DNA of 64,000 bases from Lingula anatina (Eukaryota; Brachiopoda; Lingulata; Lingulida; Lingulidae): the NCBI RefSeq assembly GCF_001039355.2, contig NW_019773759.1, positions 608,913 through 672,912 on the forward strand, read 5' to 3'. This document shows positions 12,501-32,113 of this stretch, piece after piece; within the stretch, counting starts at the first letter, position 1, and each line of letters opens with the position of its first letter. The notes beneath the pieces are model-generated. The model made no database searches. It was not told the DNA's origin and worked only from the letters and a program-made list of their open reading frames with translations. The position numbers and the translations under genes were made by a program.

Positions 12501-13662
12501 AATTTTCAAACAACCAAGATGTGCTTTTATCTGTTTTCTCTAGTTGAATATTCCACACATATTGGTGTACCTTTTTCCATATAATCATGCAAACATTTTG
12601 CCAGTAAAATTCTGCCATCTTATTCAAATTTATCGGTCTTTTTTATGCATCGTTTGAAAAAAATGCATATGAAAATCATATCAGCCGTAAATAGCTGATA
12701 CATGTACAGTATCATTATTGTAAAAAAGTGCTTTTTCATAAAAAAGACGCCTATTGTCATTTCAGATCAGCAGACTTTAACAACGCCAATTACAACGTCA
12801 CGGGTCACTATCACAAGTACAAGTATTAAAGCCAGCATAATAAACGGTAAATATCCACTTTGTTCTCCTATCATAAGGGAAATTTTGCTTTCTTAAGATT
12901 TGCTGCTTATGCAATTCACTGTAAGCCATCAGAAGGACCAAATTCAAATATACATAATAATTGACGTATTTCATGTCTTTAAGGAGCCAATACATGAAAA
13001 GAAAGATAAAAAGAAAAGATTAAAGGATAATTGTATTTATTTGAAATTGAACCATAATTACAGTTTCGTTGTCAATATATCCTTTTCCAATCCAATCCAA
13101 AGTTTATTATGTACTTGCTTTTTTTTTCTATTGCAATGAAAAATTATTTCATTAAAAATGGTACATCTATATAACGTAGAATCCAAGTGCAGGGAGGGGA
13201 AATTAAATGCTTGACGAATTGGCGAAATGCTTTAATCGGGGGGAATTTGATTAGGCAAGAACCGGATATGATACTTTTCATTAAGCAGTTAAACTTTTTT
13301 TCACTGGGATTACATTTTGTCATCTTAGACACTGCCAAAACTGAAAATTGAAAATTTATGACACGCGATAACATTGTTATTTTCATTGTTTTAAAATAAA
13401 ATAAGATTTTCGGATCATGTGTCAAATTGATGTTGTAAGTGTTGTACATGTACACCGAGATGACAACAAGATAGCGAAGAGTAAGATGTTTTTTATTGTT
13501 TGGTGAAAATCATTTTTTTCCATTTCAGCCATTAATGAAAGTAGTCCAAAGGGTCTGACAAGCACCGGCTTGATAGTTATTGTTGTTGTTCTCAGTAGCT
13601 TGGGAGGTTTACTATCGATTATCATCATCGTCGCTTTCGTCTGTGTAAAATTGAAAAGCTAA
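8746..13662 (+). CDS. Gene A: triple Ig-V domain membrane receptor lacking a cytoplasmic tail
   Basis: Exons: 8746-8797 (signal peptide MGWMLILLAMCMYIASEG), Ig 9082-9474, stalk 10197-10277, Ig 10535-10927, stalk 11637-11717, Ig 11972-12364, stalk 12766-12846, membrane exon 13529-13662. Every junction is phase 1, every Ig exon is 393 nt, every stalk exon is 81 nt, and the joined frame predicts 535 residues. Each Ig domain has four cysteines (LWC, WCTA, EEC, YTC), the core WVKDG and the DSGNYTC signature of V-set domains, plus several N-glycosylation sites. Stalks are Ser/Thr-rich. The membrane segment is about 27 hydrophobic residues (GLIVIVVVL... to AFVCV) with no charged residue. TAA at 13660 ends the protein four residues later; paralogs have AAG there. 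The product should be a surface decoy or adaptor-dependent receptor, unless the gene is a recent pseudogene. Because the units are symmetric, alternative inclusion of Ig domains is possible. Confidence 0.75.
9082..9474 (+). CDS. Gene A Ig V-set exon 1
   Basis: 131-codon exon, phase 1 at both ends, acceptor CACTTCAG, donor GTATTTAT. Carries ISQTVTQSDEV at the start, four cysteines and DSGNYTC near the end. The donor is followed by (CT)n(GT)n at 9510-9573. Confidence 0.8.
10535..10927 (+). CDS. Gene A Ig V-set exon 2
   Basis: Same length and phase as exon 1. It differs at few positions, mostly in the stretch after EECVRRGITLDNVY (EPNGTQNFQ here, KTSGTQDFK in exon 1), which would fall in the D-E edge of the domain. 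Flanking introns are also similar, so the duplicated unit is about 1.45 kb and includes the stalk exon. Confidence 0.8.
11972..12364 (+). CDS. Gene A Ig V-set exon 3
   Basis: Third 393-nt copy, phase 1 at both ends. Variation again falls after the 'WVKDGV' and 'LDNV' motifs. Followed by a GT-rich tract and the third stalk exon at 12766-12846. Confidence 0.8.
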
Positions 13663-13678
13663 AGGAAATCCACATCAG
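13529..13678 (+). CDS. Gene A membrane-anchor exon with premature stop
   Basis: Homologous in position to the membrane exons of K1, I1, K2 and I2, and ending at a matching donor (CACATCAG then GTTAGT). The frame reads VCVKLKS then TAA where the paralogs continue VCVKKKGKGN. The remaining codons (RKSTS) are still recognisable after the stop, so the stop is a point change in a formerly longer exon. Confidence 0.75.
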
Positions 13679-13854
13679 GTTAGTAGGAAATCCTTGGTGT
13701 TGTAGAGTCTACCGGGTACGTAATGTGTCAAAATGTCTATTGAGATTGTCGCTTAATTTCAGGTTTAAAGAATAATGCACCACATATTGAATGGCAGATT
13801 TTTTGTTACTGCATGCAGTTTCTTTATTTTATATTTCAGTTTCTTTATTTTATA

Positions 13855-14228
13855 TTTCTCGGAGAAAATACCATTACAGAGCTAATGTCGTGAGTAGGAC
13901 TGTTTATTGTATTAATATGGAGGTATAAAATCAAAGGAATGTACAAAAAATTAGTGTTATTCAGTATATTTATCATACATATTCCTGCAATCTAGTAAAA
14001 ATTCAAATGTTCACCTTCGAGATTCTTATCAATATGGATGTGTTCAATGTGTTTATAATGACCATGACTAATGTGATTATTTCCAGCCCCTTGAGAGGAA
14101 CGTAGAGAACCTCCACTGTGCCAATTTGACAGTCTAGTTTTAAAGGAAGATGATCAGCTAAGTCATAAACGTTAAGCGTATACCCCAGCGAAGGTAGAGT
14201 GGAGTACGCAGCTGTGACGGCCTCATAG
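13855..14228 (+). pseudogene. Decayed cytoplasmic-tail exons of gene A (former ITIM tail)
   Basis: Around 13857-13888 a stretch reads RRKYHYRANV before GTGAGTAGG, matching the juxtamembrane exon of the K and I genes. From 14087 (acceptor TTTCCAG) the sequence follows the ITIM exon: PLERNVENLH, then C instead of the ITIM tyrosine, then a stop (TAG) after ANLTV. About 20 nt are deleted relative to the intact exon. The last codons still read VEYAAVTAS. Gene A therefore descends from an ITIM receptor that lost its tail. Confidence 0.75.
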
Positions 14229-15576
14229 AACACCTTTATACCATTTGTACTTATTCTACGAATTTGTATTTGCCTTTTAATATTGGGTTTATTAAATCTT
14301 TAAAAAGGGAGTTGTGTTTTAAGTATCCGTTTCTTTCTCATTTGCTTATTTTGGGGTTGATACAGACTGTGTCTTAACCCAAGTTGCATATGTGTAAATG
14401 CATGCGATTTAGATGTTAATGATAATATATTTTACCTATGTTCTAAGGACAGCCATTGTGCATACAAATGAATATTTCAAAAAATGTATTTCAGAAAACA
14501 GAAATCATAATAATAGATTCTGCGGAAAGAATATGACGTCTGTGTCGAATTCAAATAAGTTTTTTGTCTTAATGCGTTGCAAATGAAGTGGTTACAGGTG
14601 TGTTTGCCTCTGCTAGAAAATAATGAATTGCAATCCTTTAATGATTTGTGAAAACGTGATGTCTTTATAACGCTGATTAAATCATTGATGTAAAGACTTT
14701 GTACCTATATTGTTTATTTACCTGAGCTCCCTCACTGTTGTTCATCAATTTGATTATCGCCCTGTGCGCAATTGCTTAAGTATATAATGACGTGTATCCA
14801 ATAAAGAAACTATATGGAAAAAGTGCAGTTGCATTTATTGGTTGTAAACTTATCACATGAGCACAGTATGATAGGACAAATGTCATGTTCACAATACTTG
14901 CAAAAACTATTAAATAAAATGTAAACTCCATCCAGATACTCAACTCTACTTTGTACAAAAATATATCGTCGAGTGAACCTGACCGTTTTGATTGACCACT
15001 AAAGTCAATGATATAATTTCCAAATAATTTTTAATTAATAATTCAAGTGTTATATGCAATCTCGTCATTGAAAACACTAAATATTCCACTTAGATAATGT
15101 GAAAACATGGTATTTAGTGCCACATTACTAAACAAGGGACTTTGCTTTACTATCCAAAAATACAGTTGATACATCTCACTACACCTGCGGTGCCCCCAAT
15201 TCCCCTATACATTTAGTTTTTCAGGTTCCCGTTTCAGAATGGAAGTTACCCGCCCCTTTAAAATGAACTATTGCAGGGAGATGAGGTCTCTTTTAGAACT
15301 CAAAAGGAAAATCTATTTTTGTTTCTTCGTGGACATAAATCTTCAACTGTTGGGCAAAATGAAACGTTCTTTGTTACCGTATCTACGTTCCTACTTGACA
15401 ACTTTGATAGTATACTTGAACAGTACGTTTACTATTTTATACATTTTTTTGTTTGTAACTAATATTGTGTTTATTTCCTGTGTAATCACAGATCTTCTCA
15501 GTTTTCAATGTCCGTTTATTGTTGCTGTGACTATTTTTTAATGTTCTTTTTTTTTTTGCATTGTTTTTTGTTTTTG

Positions 15577-15615
<39 letters not shown>

Positions 15616-15896
15616 CTAATTTGTTATTTTCTTGGTCTTCAAGTAAGCATATAATGCTTCTAGCGATTTGCCTACGTTCCTCTTTAACAACGCGGAATAC
15701 CAATTCGCACTCACATTCAGTGATCTTGAACAGAAAAGTGCCTGAATTATTCCTGAATGATAGTAGCTTTCTTCAGGAAACATAATTAATCACGATCAAA
15801 AACTAAAGTCTGATTATGCAAAAAAAGTATTTCTAAATCATTTAGATATAGTCTCAAATAAAATCTCAATTCTTTTAAACCACCAAGAAATCCACT
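14229..15896. other. Intergenic region between gene A and K1
   Basis: No exon recognised. Contains a (GT)n tract at about 15582-15616. Confidence 0.5.
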
Positions 15897-24471
<8,575 letters not shown>

Positions 24472-25773
24472 CTGAAATAAAAGAAAAAAAAACGAGTACA
24501 ATATTTGAAAAAATCAATTCTACATTGATAAAACAATAAGCTCATAAACCTAGTGCGTGTACATAAACAAAAAATTAGGACAACAACAAAAATATATCTT
24601 GCTTGGAACACTTTGCTAACGTGGAAGTTGGACATCCCAACTCTTTCCTTTCTCTGAAGTCCAAATAAATTATCAAAACGAGCGTAAAGGGGATGTTTTC
24701 CAGGTAGAACACAATGCATGACACCTCTTCTCCCACACACACATTGAAAAGGGTCATTTTTGACTGTCACGAAAAACTATTTATCCTGACACGTCTTTTA
24801 CCAATTGTTCATAATAACGAATAATTTGTTAATGCTGTGATCACGTTACCAACACTCAATTTGCTATACAGAAATGTGTACTATTTAGTAGTAACTGATT
24901 GAAATTTATTTCTGTTTTTTCTAGATAGCACAGGTTGCAAAACACCCTCGTCCTTATCTCCCTCTCTCTCTCTCTCTCTCTCTCTCACTAGCACAGACAC
25001 ACACGCACACACAGTGAAAAATGGCCAGTTTAGTGACATCCTGGCATTCTGGAACCAGTTACTTTGTTCCATGATACTTAGTAGCCTTGGGATGTTGACA
25101 CGTTGCTGTAAAATCACCCAAAAAACGGTGGGTCTAAGGAGCCCCCTAAAGTTTCATTTATGTTTGGCCATGAAAAAAACTTACAAAAATAAAACCTTGA
25201 TCTTGAATCTAAACCGCTTTTTCCATAATACATGGAAAATGCTAAATTCCCCAATGATGCGATTTTTCATATTCGAATACTACCTACCTCTGTTCACCAA
25301 AACATTTGCAAAGAGGAAGAACACCCTAAAGGGAATGCCTGAAACATAATTAATTGTTTGACCATTAGCTGTTCATTATTAGGCATCGCGAACAAATGTA
25401 CATGTACCCTGTAAATAAACAATGAGTATGAAATATCTAACCCAAGAATTAAGTATTCCTTACGTAATGCATAAACATGCTCCCAAGGTATATCTGGAGG
25501 ATAAAAGGTACTTTCGTTTACGTCTGCACGGCCGCAAATACGCTTTAAGCAAATAAAACAATTAACACCAGATACAGATATACATGTATATATTAATATT
25601 TTAAAGATAGTTAGTTTTTTTTCTTCCTTGCATGGTTAAACAGGCATGATATATACACACTTTTCAAAGTTCATAGTTATAGAATAAATGGGCAAGCAAT
25701 TGCTACAATATGATTGGTGCAATTAAAATATTGTCCAAATGAAACCAAGGAAACAAACGGATTATATATTATG
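24472..25773 (-). other. K1 5' intron
   Basis: Sequence between the conserved 5' block and the Ig exon. Alignable along much of its length to the K2 intron (40113-41332), with a (CT)n tract at about 24958-24986 in K1. No signal-peptide exon found. The frames reading through the poly-pyrimidine tract before the Ig exon look hydrophobic but are out of frame between paralogs. Confidence 0.5.
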
Positions 25774-26085
25774 AAGTCCTCACCTGCATTCATTACGACT
25801 TCCGCCTGAGTAACGTAGGGCAACGCTGATAGTGTCCACGACCTTTGTAATGTCAAGGTCAGCTTCAGGCATTGATAACGGATGTTTCTTGTGCATCGAC
25901 AACGCTGTATGTAATGGATCTTATATTAAGGATATTTTTTGTTGCGGCAGTGATATACAACTATGGTAAGATCTAGACATTCTTTATTTTAGACTTCTAC
26001 TGATTTGACATGATCACCGATCCACACCGTCTTCGCACGGTTACTATGAGTCATTGTCTTTTCTCTCCATGTTTTATGTATGTAC
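25774..26085 (-). promoter_or_regulatory. Strongly conserved K1 5' block: likely first exon and promoter
   Basis: About 310 bp almost unchanged from the K2 block at 41333-41640, clearly more similar than the flanking introns. In minus sense it ends ATGAATGCAG followed by GTGAGG, a good donor at 25783. In the phase needed by the Ig exon the frame is open for over 40 codons upstream of the donor in both genes, but the only in-frame ATG leaves just MNA before the Ig exon. Either a further upstream exon supplies the signal peptide or this is mainly 5' UTR. Transcript data would decide. Confidence 0.45.
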
Positions 26086-27454
26086 ATGTGCAGGTGACTT
26101 TACATTAAAATTTTAAAATATTAACAATTTGTGGGAAATTGTTACTCTCCGATTTAACGGCTCACTGAGACAACCATAATTTTGAACCAATATCGATTAA
26201 ACTTGGACCGTGGCCTGGATTGTTATTTAAGACCAAACTCTAAAAACCAATCTTAATGAATACCGCCCCCTTGAATGCTCTGGTAGCAGCGAGATGAGGT
26301 CAGACGCGCAGTTGAGGGTTGCTGTGATTACACATTGATACGATTGCCCCCTGTGGGATGTTTAAAACTCTTTACCAGTTGAAAATTGGGGGAAATGTTG
26401 AGATAGAAGTAATGCTTTTGATAGTTATTTAAGATTATTTGATTAACACACTGGTGTCACAATTACAATGCATATATAATCCAAAGTTATTAAAATACAA
26501 TTGACATCCTTTTTTTTCTCATTTAATATGTAGACAAACAGCAAAAGAAGAAAAAAGACGAATATTCCTAATGAGTTTACATGTAATTTTAGGATAAGTA
26601 ATATAAGTACATGCATATGTGAACTGGTATATACATGTAGATTATTTCACCGTGGTATTTTGTTACCTCACAACCTTTTTTCTTTTTTTTTTCTTTTGAA
26701 AACCCTTTCTGGTTTAAGATAAGATAAGGGATTATTCAGCCATTGATATATAAATTAAATTTCAACGACGGAAATTGGATTGCTATTCGGGTAAAGTGAA
26801 TAAAGTATAAGATAACAATATCGTTTCTAAGATAAAGTTGTTTTAGTTGTTAAAATGAGAGACAACAGATGGGTAAAAACTCCTTTAAAAACTCGGGATC
26901 CTTTACTACTTAAAAGTCTACAATCACTAGGTAAGACATTAAAAAGATCATATGCAGGATGGGTACAGTCAGATATAATTTTCCTGTTTTCGCTTCTAGT
27001 CTTTCTGTACAAATAGAGGGGAAATCAAAACCAATGATTTTGCTACATGTGCTTGTCACCACATCACCATATCTAAGGTTGAGTTGAATGAAAAATAGTC
27101 TATATTTAATTTTTTAATTATGAAATATTTGTTGTAAAAGAATATGCAGTAGTCATAGAAAATAATACATATTTACTACGACTAAAATATTTCATACTTG
27201 GAAACTGAATACATGCCATCATCATGTTGATAATTAATGCAGCCCTTTTAACTCATGGAAAATGTAAATAAAAAAAAGTAAAGAAAATATTGTCTCAACG
27301 ACGTTTTCACAGCATGATATTAGTGTTTCTTACAAATAATTGCTCAAGACGGGTATTAATTAAATTGTCATTGATATCTTGCAAATGTCTGCCCATTAAC
27401 ATTGTCAGGATAATCAGACTATTATCCAATTCATTCATTTATCATTTATTTCAG
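26086..27454. other. Spacer between divergent genes K1 and I1
   Basis: Head-to-head region holding the presumed 5' ends of both genes. Part of it (26530-26680) recurs inverted at about 47290-47440. The part from about 27110 on aligns with the I2 upstream region at 50310-51063. No signal-peptide exon for I1 could be supported. Confidence 0.5.
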
Positions 27455-30024
27455 CCCAATGCCAAGATCAAAACATTACACTGCGTCAGCTGCCAACGGT
27501 GAATGTTTCTGAGGGCGATTCTTTCATCTTGTGGTGCAATGTAACCAGCAATCTGTCAACATCCCAAGGGTACCAAATATTATGGAACAAGGGCACGGGT
27601 ACTGATAGCCAGTGGTGCTCAGGCATCTCTACTGGAAGTAATGAACAACCAAGAATATTGACCTGCGACAGACCAAATGCATATTTCAATGCTTCTGATG
27701 ACTATGCTATTGGTCTTAGCATTCCATTTGCGCAAATGGAGGACATGGCGGTATACAAGTGCGCCTTTGGTTTATTAGGTGGAAAGTTATTCAAGCCTTT
27801 GGAATTAACAGAAGTATTTGTTGTGAGTGAGTATAGGCAGCTATCTGCACGTCAACATTTTTAAATGTTTAAAATTTAAAAATAGTCTAGCCTACAGAAT
27901 CGACAATGAAAAACTGGGCACAGCTTTTGGGGGACCTTTTGCATTTATTGTGCCATTCATTTGTTTATTAATTAAGAAAGGTAAAGAACATTTGCATTAA
28001 TCAATTCTCAGTTTTGTGTCAAATTGTGAATCAAACAACATTTTGCAGCCAATCAAACGTCTGTACATGTACTATATATTTGCTGTTAAGAATATTATAT
28101 AATGCAAGTGATGGTAACTATTCATCGATGAAATTGATTTGTGTTTTCCTGTCAACATAGAGGGGAAAGTTAAGCAGAGTTTGAAAACGAACTGGCATAT
28201 GGTAATTTGGAAATGTATAAAATACCCCAATCGATCACATATATGGAGGTGTTGACATGCTAAACTTTCGTGTCTATGTTAAGAATAAGAAGACCGGGAA
28301 TTAGTTTCATTCAAATGTTTAGCATACAACATTCAACACCGTTGTAACAATGCCAGGTAGGTGTTTTCATTGCCTAATCTTATATGGCAATGACAAAATC
28401 TAAATAAAGAAAAACATCATCAACAGTCATGAAATAATTTCATATAATCTGTGACGAGCATTCACCTAAATCTATATGCAAACACATTATAATATATTGT
28501 GTATTATGTTATTAAAATACATGTTAAATTTTCATCACAGTATCAATAATTTATGCATATATTATCAAAGTGGAAACAAAATGTTTCATTCCAGAAATCG
28601 TTACTACAACCGTGGCACTAACTGAAACCACCTTAGGTACAACAGCAACGGCCGGTAAATATGATTCACAACCGAATATCATGATATTTTGGTATTTCCC
28701 AGGACAATTTACTTCAGACAATACATGCTAGACAATTAATTTTTTCAAAGCAAGGTCCAAATCACCATCCACATGTTTTTCCGTATCAGCACACAAGGTT
28801 AAATCACATGGTGGATGAAAAGAGTTCAGTCAAAAAACATTTATTCAGTAATTGTGAATTCAGTAACAGTGCCTTGAATCAAATTTCTTTCAGCGCGACC
28901 GCCTACAACTGTGCCTACTACCAAAATATTGCAGAGTAGGTATAACATGCTCTAAAAACATCACCAATTAATACTTTAAAAAAAGACATCAGAAAAACTA
29001 TATTATTAAATCAGAGAGAAAATGAGTTAAATAAAGTTGTAAAAGTGAAAACGCCAGAGTATGGATGCAACTTATTATCATAAAGAGTTAAATACATTTA
29101 TTGAAAATGAGGCTTTCTTTAATTCTAGCTACAACGAAGGGTGCAAGTAAGAAAGAAACAGCGTCTCCGAGTACCGCGGGTTTGTCCAAGGAGACAATTA
29201 TCGCTGTTGGTGCCGGGGGCGGAGGAGGGGTGCTGCTGGTTACTATCATTGTCGCAGTGGTCTGTGTGAAAAAGAAAGGCAAGGGAAATTCAACTTCAGG
29301 TCTGTAGTTGCCTCGTGGTGGTGTTTGGTTTATTGTTTTCATACATTATATATGCACCTGCTTAACGGTTTGAAAAGCCTAAACGGATACTATTTTCACA
29401 ATTAATATTTATTCAGTTTTTCAAATCTTCGACTTTTTCAAAACGTGATATCTTTATCTTTTACTATCGTGCTCCTGTTGTATTTTCGCTGAGTAATACA
29501 AATACCGTACGCATTTCTTGCCTTTTATATACACCTGACTACAAACAATATGCACAACATTAGCATCGGTTCAATGCTTTTGACGGAATCAGACCATTTT
29601 ATTAAACTGACAGTCCTAAATGAGGATAATAAGGCTGTGTAAAATTTCCCTTGGCAATTATATGAACTCTGTGGACATTTACCCTTTTTTATTTATCAGA
29701 TATCGATGACAGGAGATCGACCTATAGGAAGAGCAACGTAAGTAAGAATACAGTGTACGACTGTTACTGATGTAAAATAATTGTGGACGTGGATTTAACA
29801 GATATTCAGTCACATTTTATGAAGTCGGCCATGGAATAGGTATGTGGTTTTTGATTAAGTACTGCTTATACCACATAATATTGATACCCATTTGTTGGTG
29901 GTCTTTCAGTCTTTAGAAAAGAACACAGAGAATGCAGATGACAAGAGGAAGAGCAACGTAAGTAGTATATGGCTCTTACCGATACTTTCATGAAAATATA
30001 AATGAGCACATGGAGTAAAAAACA

Positions 30025-30061
<37 letters not shown>

Positions 30062-30929
30062 ACGCCTCTATTTCATAATAAGAATGTGACCAACTATTTG
30101 TTAAAATACATGTAAAACTATTTGCTTAATCTACTTTTAAAATATTTACATTTGGCGTCTCTTGGTTCTCCAAAGACAGGCCTAACCAACTACCAGACTC
30201 GGCACCTAAGGATCCTGAATTAACCGGTATATCGGACCACACTACCCGTTTTCAAGGTGTGTGTCAGATCGCATTTCGGAGTATCAGTCAGAACACCGAC
30301 AGGATGAGCCCACGCTCGGCTGTCTCCTTGATTGGATAGTAAACGATTGTCGTATTTTTATCGCTATATGATTTTAAAACCGGGTGCATAAATTTGAAAG
30401 CCACCTAGATGAACCTTAGACTGCCACATTAATCAAATACAATGCAAAATAGCCCTATCAAAAGTGGTTAAAACATTCAAACCGAATGTCGTAAAGTCCC
30501 CATATACCCCCATAGAGACAATGAAATAGAGAACTGAGTACTGAAATAGAAGTAAGAGTACTGTTTCAGGTTGTTCAGTCGAGCGTGGATGAGCTCGCAG
30601 TCGTCCTACAAAATTTGTTCTGGGGTATGATACTCCGAAATACGATCTGACACACACCTTGAAAACGGGTAGTGTGGTCCGATATAACGGTTAATTCAGG
30701 ATCCTTAGGTGCCGAATCTGGTAGTTGGGTAGGCCTGAAAGACTGTATAAGAATTCGGGCATTCCAGCCCCTTGAGAAGAACGTAGAGAACCTCCACTAT
30801 GCGGATTTGACACTACATGATAACCCCAAGTCGCCCAGCTCTAAGGGAACAGGATCAGCTAAGTCCAAAACGTTAACCGTAAACCCCAGCGACGACAGAG
30901 TGGAGTACGCAGCTGTGATGGCCTCCTAG
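27455..30929 (+). CDS. I1: Ig-domain inhibitory-type receptor with two ITIMs
   Basis: Exons: Ig 27455-27826, stalk A 28595-28654, stalk B 28894-28935, membrane 29129-29299, juxtamembrane 29700-29737, linker 29910-29957, tail 30768-30929. All ectodomain junctions are phase 1, the last two phase 0, and the joined frame predicts 297 residues after an undetermined start. The Ig domain nearly matches that of K1, and the 57-codon membrane exon encodes exactly the K1 peptide. The tail has ENLHYADLTL (ITIM L-x-Y-x-x-L) and DRVEYAAVMAS (V-x-Y-x-x-V) about 40 residues apart, the spacing pattern of SHP-recruiting receptors. Expected role: a surface receptor that recruits SH2 phosphatases when its tyrosines are phosphorylated, opposing the adjacent kinase receptor. 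The first exon was not found. Confidence 0.8.
28595..28654 (+). CDS. I1 stalk exon A, the only intact copy
   Basis: Sixty-nucleotide phase 1-1 exon rich in Thr (IVTTTVALTETTLG...), acceptor TTCCAG, donor GTAAATATG. The three homologous copies in K1, K2 and I2 are each disabled in a different way. Confidence 0.7.
30024..30061. repeat. (GT)n microsatellite in the I1 tail intron
   Basis: About 18 GT units. Similar dinucleotide tracts lie at 9510-9573, 15582-15616 and 49619-49670. Confidence 0.9.
30178..30737. mobile_element. 560-bp foldback element with ~108-bp arms in the last I1 intron
   Basis: The left arm begins AGGCCTAACCAACTACCAGA and the right arm ends with its near-complement. The arms match for about 108 bp with few differences. 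Candidate 6-bp target copies AAAGAC lie on both sides (30172-30177 and 30738-30743). It ends only ~30 bp before the ITIM exon acceptor. I2 lacks it. No coding frame. Confidence 0.75.
30768..30929 (+). CDS. I1 terminal exon carrying both ITIMs
   Basis: Phase-0 exon after acceptor GCATTCCAG, 53 codons and TAG. Reads PLEKNVENLHYADLTLHD..., then a Ser/Lys-rich linker, then DDRVEYAAVMAS at the C-terminus. I2 has a nearly identical exon at 54413-54574; gene A and the third copy have broken ones. Confidence 0.85.
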   Translation, partial: PLEKNVENLHYADLTLHDNPKSPSSKGTGSAKSKTLTVNPSDDRVEYAAVMAS

Positions 30930-32080
30930 GAAAGCGATGTATAATTTCTAGATTTAACTAGAGTTCACGTGTTTTTGTATGTCGGTCATATTTCACTAAA
31001 ATGTTTAAACCGGTTTCTATCGTATTCGCTTTTGCAGATGGAACGGGCCGTGTCCTAACAAAATTTGCACTGATGCATGTGTAGGCAATGTAGATAAAAT
31101 GACTATATTTCCTCTGACTGCTTTAGAGAGAGTAAATGCGTACAAACTACGCTAGAACACTCAAGATTTCTCAGCAGAAATCACCGCCGGTCTTACACAA
31201 TTTGGGAAATAGTTTTATTAATTTTGTGTATTTTTCATTTTGCTATTTATTAGACGCACTAGACGCAGGCTGAGGTAACACTCTGCTAGCATATGTTTAT
31301 CTGCATATATTGAATATTCTGCAGTTACCAACTTCAAAAAGATATGAACCACGGCAACTAACTTAGCAACGCTTAGATAGCAGGTGCCCCACGCTGTATC
31401 TATCACATTAAGGTCACAAGACCAACTAAGGTCACTTGGGGTCACAGTGATTGTATGACGAACACGTCAATAGACTAAGATGTTGAATTGTATCAGAATA
31501 TTCCTCCTGATACGCTGTATACAGACTAGAATGAAAGATGTACCTAATGACCCCTTGCTCAAAATAAGGACCAATATAATGAGATGAATATTTGCTTGGT
31601 ATTTTTTTCATGGATAGCTAAATTATACACAAGACATTTACCTGTTTAGTTTAGAATTGATTTGAAAAGTGCTTAAGGACCTAATGTAAATAGAGAAATT
31701 TTATATTTCAAATTATTTCTTTAAAGGGATAATACCTCTACGTTTTGGCCAAAAAATGAATTTTCCTGGAGTTAACAACAATTTCCCCATACTTACCAGG
31801 GGTTAATGAATCCATTTTTACATTCCTTGTTTTTTTTTTTTTTTTTCTTTTTTTTTTTCTAAAAAGTTTGTTTTTTTATTAAAAAAGCTCTTAAGAGATT
31901 TTAACAGAGTATAGCCATCAATGGAGGTCACGTGGTCTAAAGGATATCAGAATAATAGCTATAACTGCCGTTTTTGTGGTAAAACAGAATATATTAAATT
32001 TCTACGAGTTATTCACAATGTTTTAATTGTGAAATATAGATCTCATACGAAGAGTTATTATCCCTTTAATCGATATTTGC

Positions 32081-32113
<33 letters not shown>

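Noticed and set aside
24472-24517. Signal-peptide-like frame before the K1 Ig exon
   Set aside because: It begins at a TTG rather than ATG and reads through the splice acceptor CAG; the paralogs place the exon start at 24471.
27230-27276. Possible I1 signal peptide starting MLIINAALLT with a GTAAAT donor in the right phase
   Set aside because: Weak hydrophobic core, and the aligned I2 sequence has an early stop in this frame.
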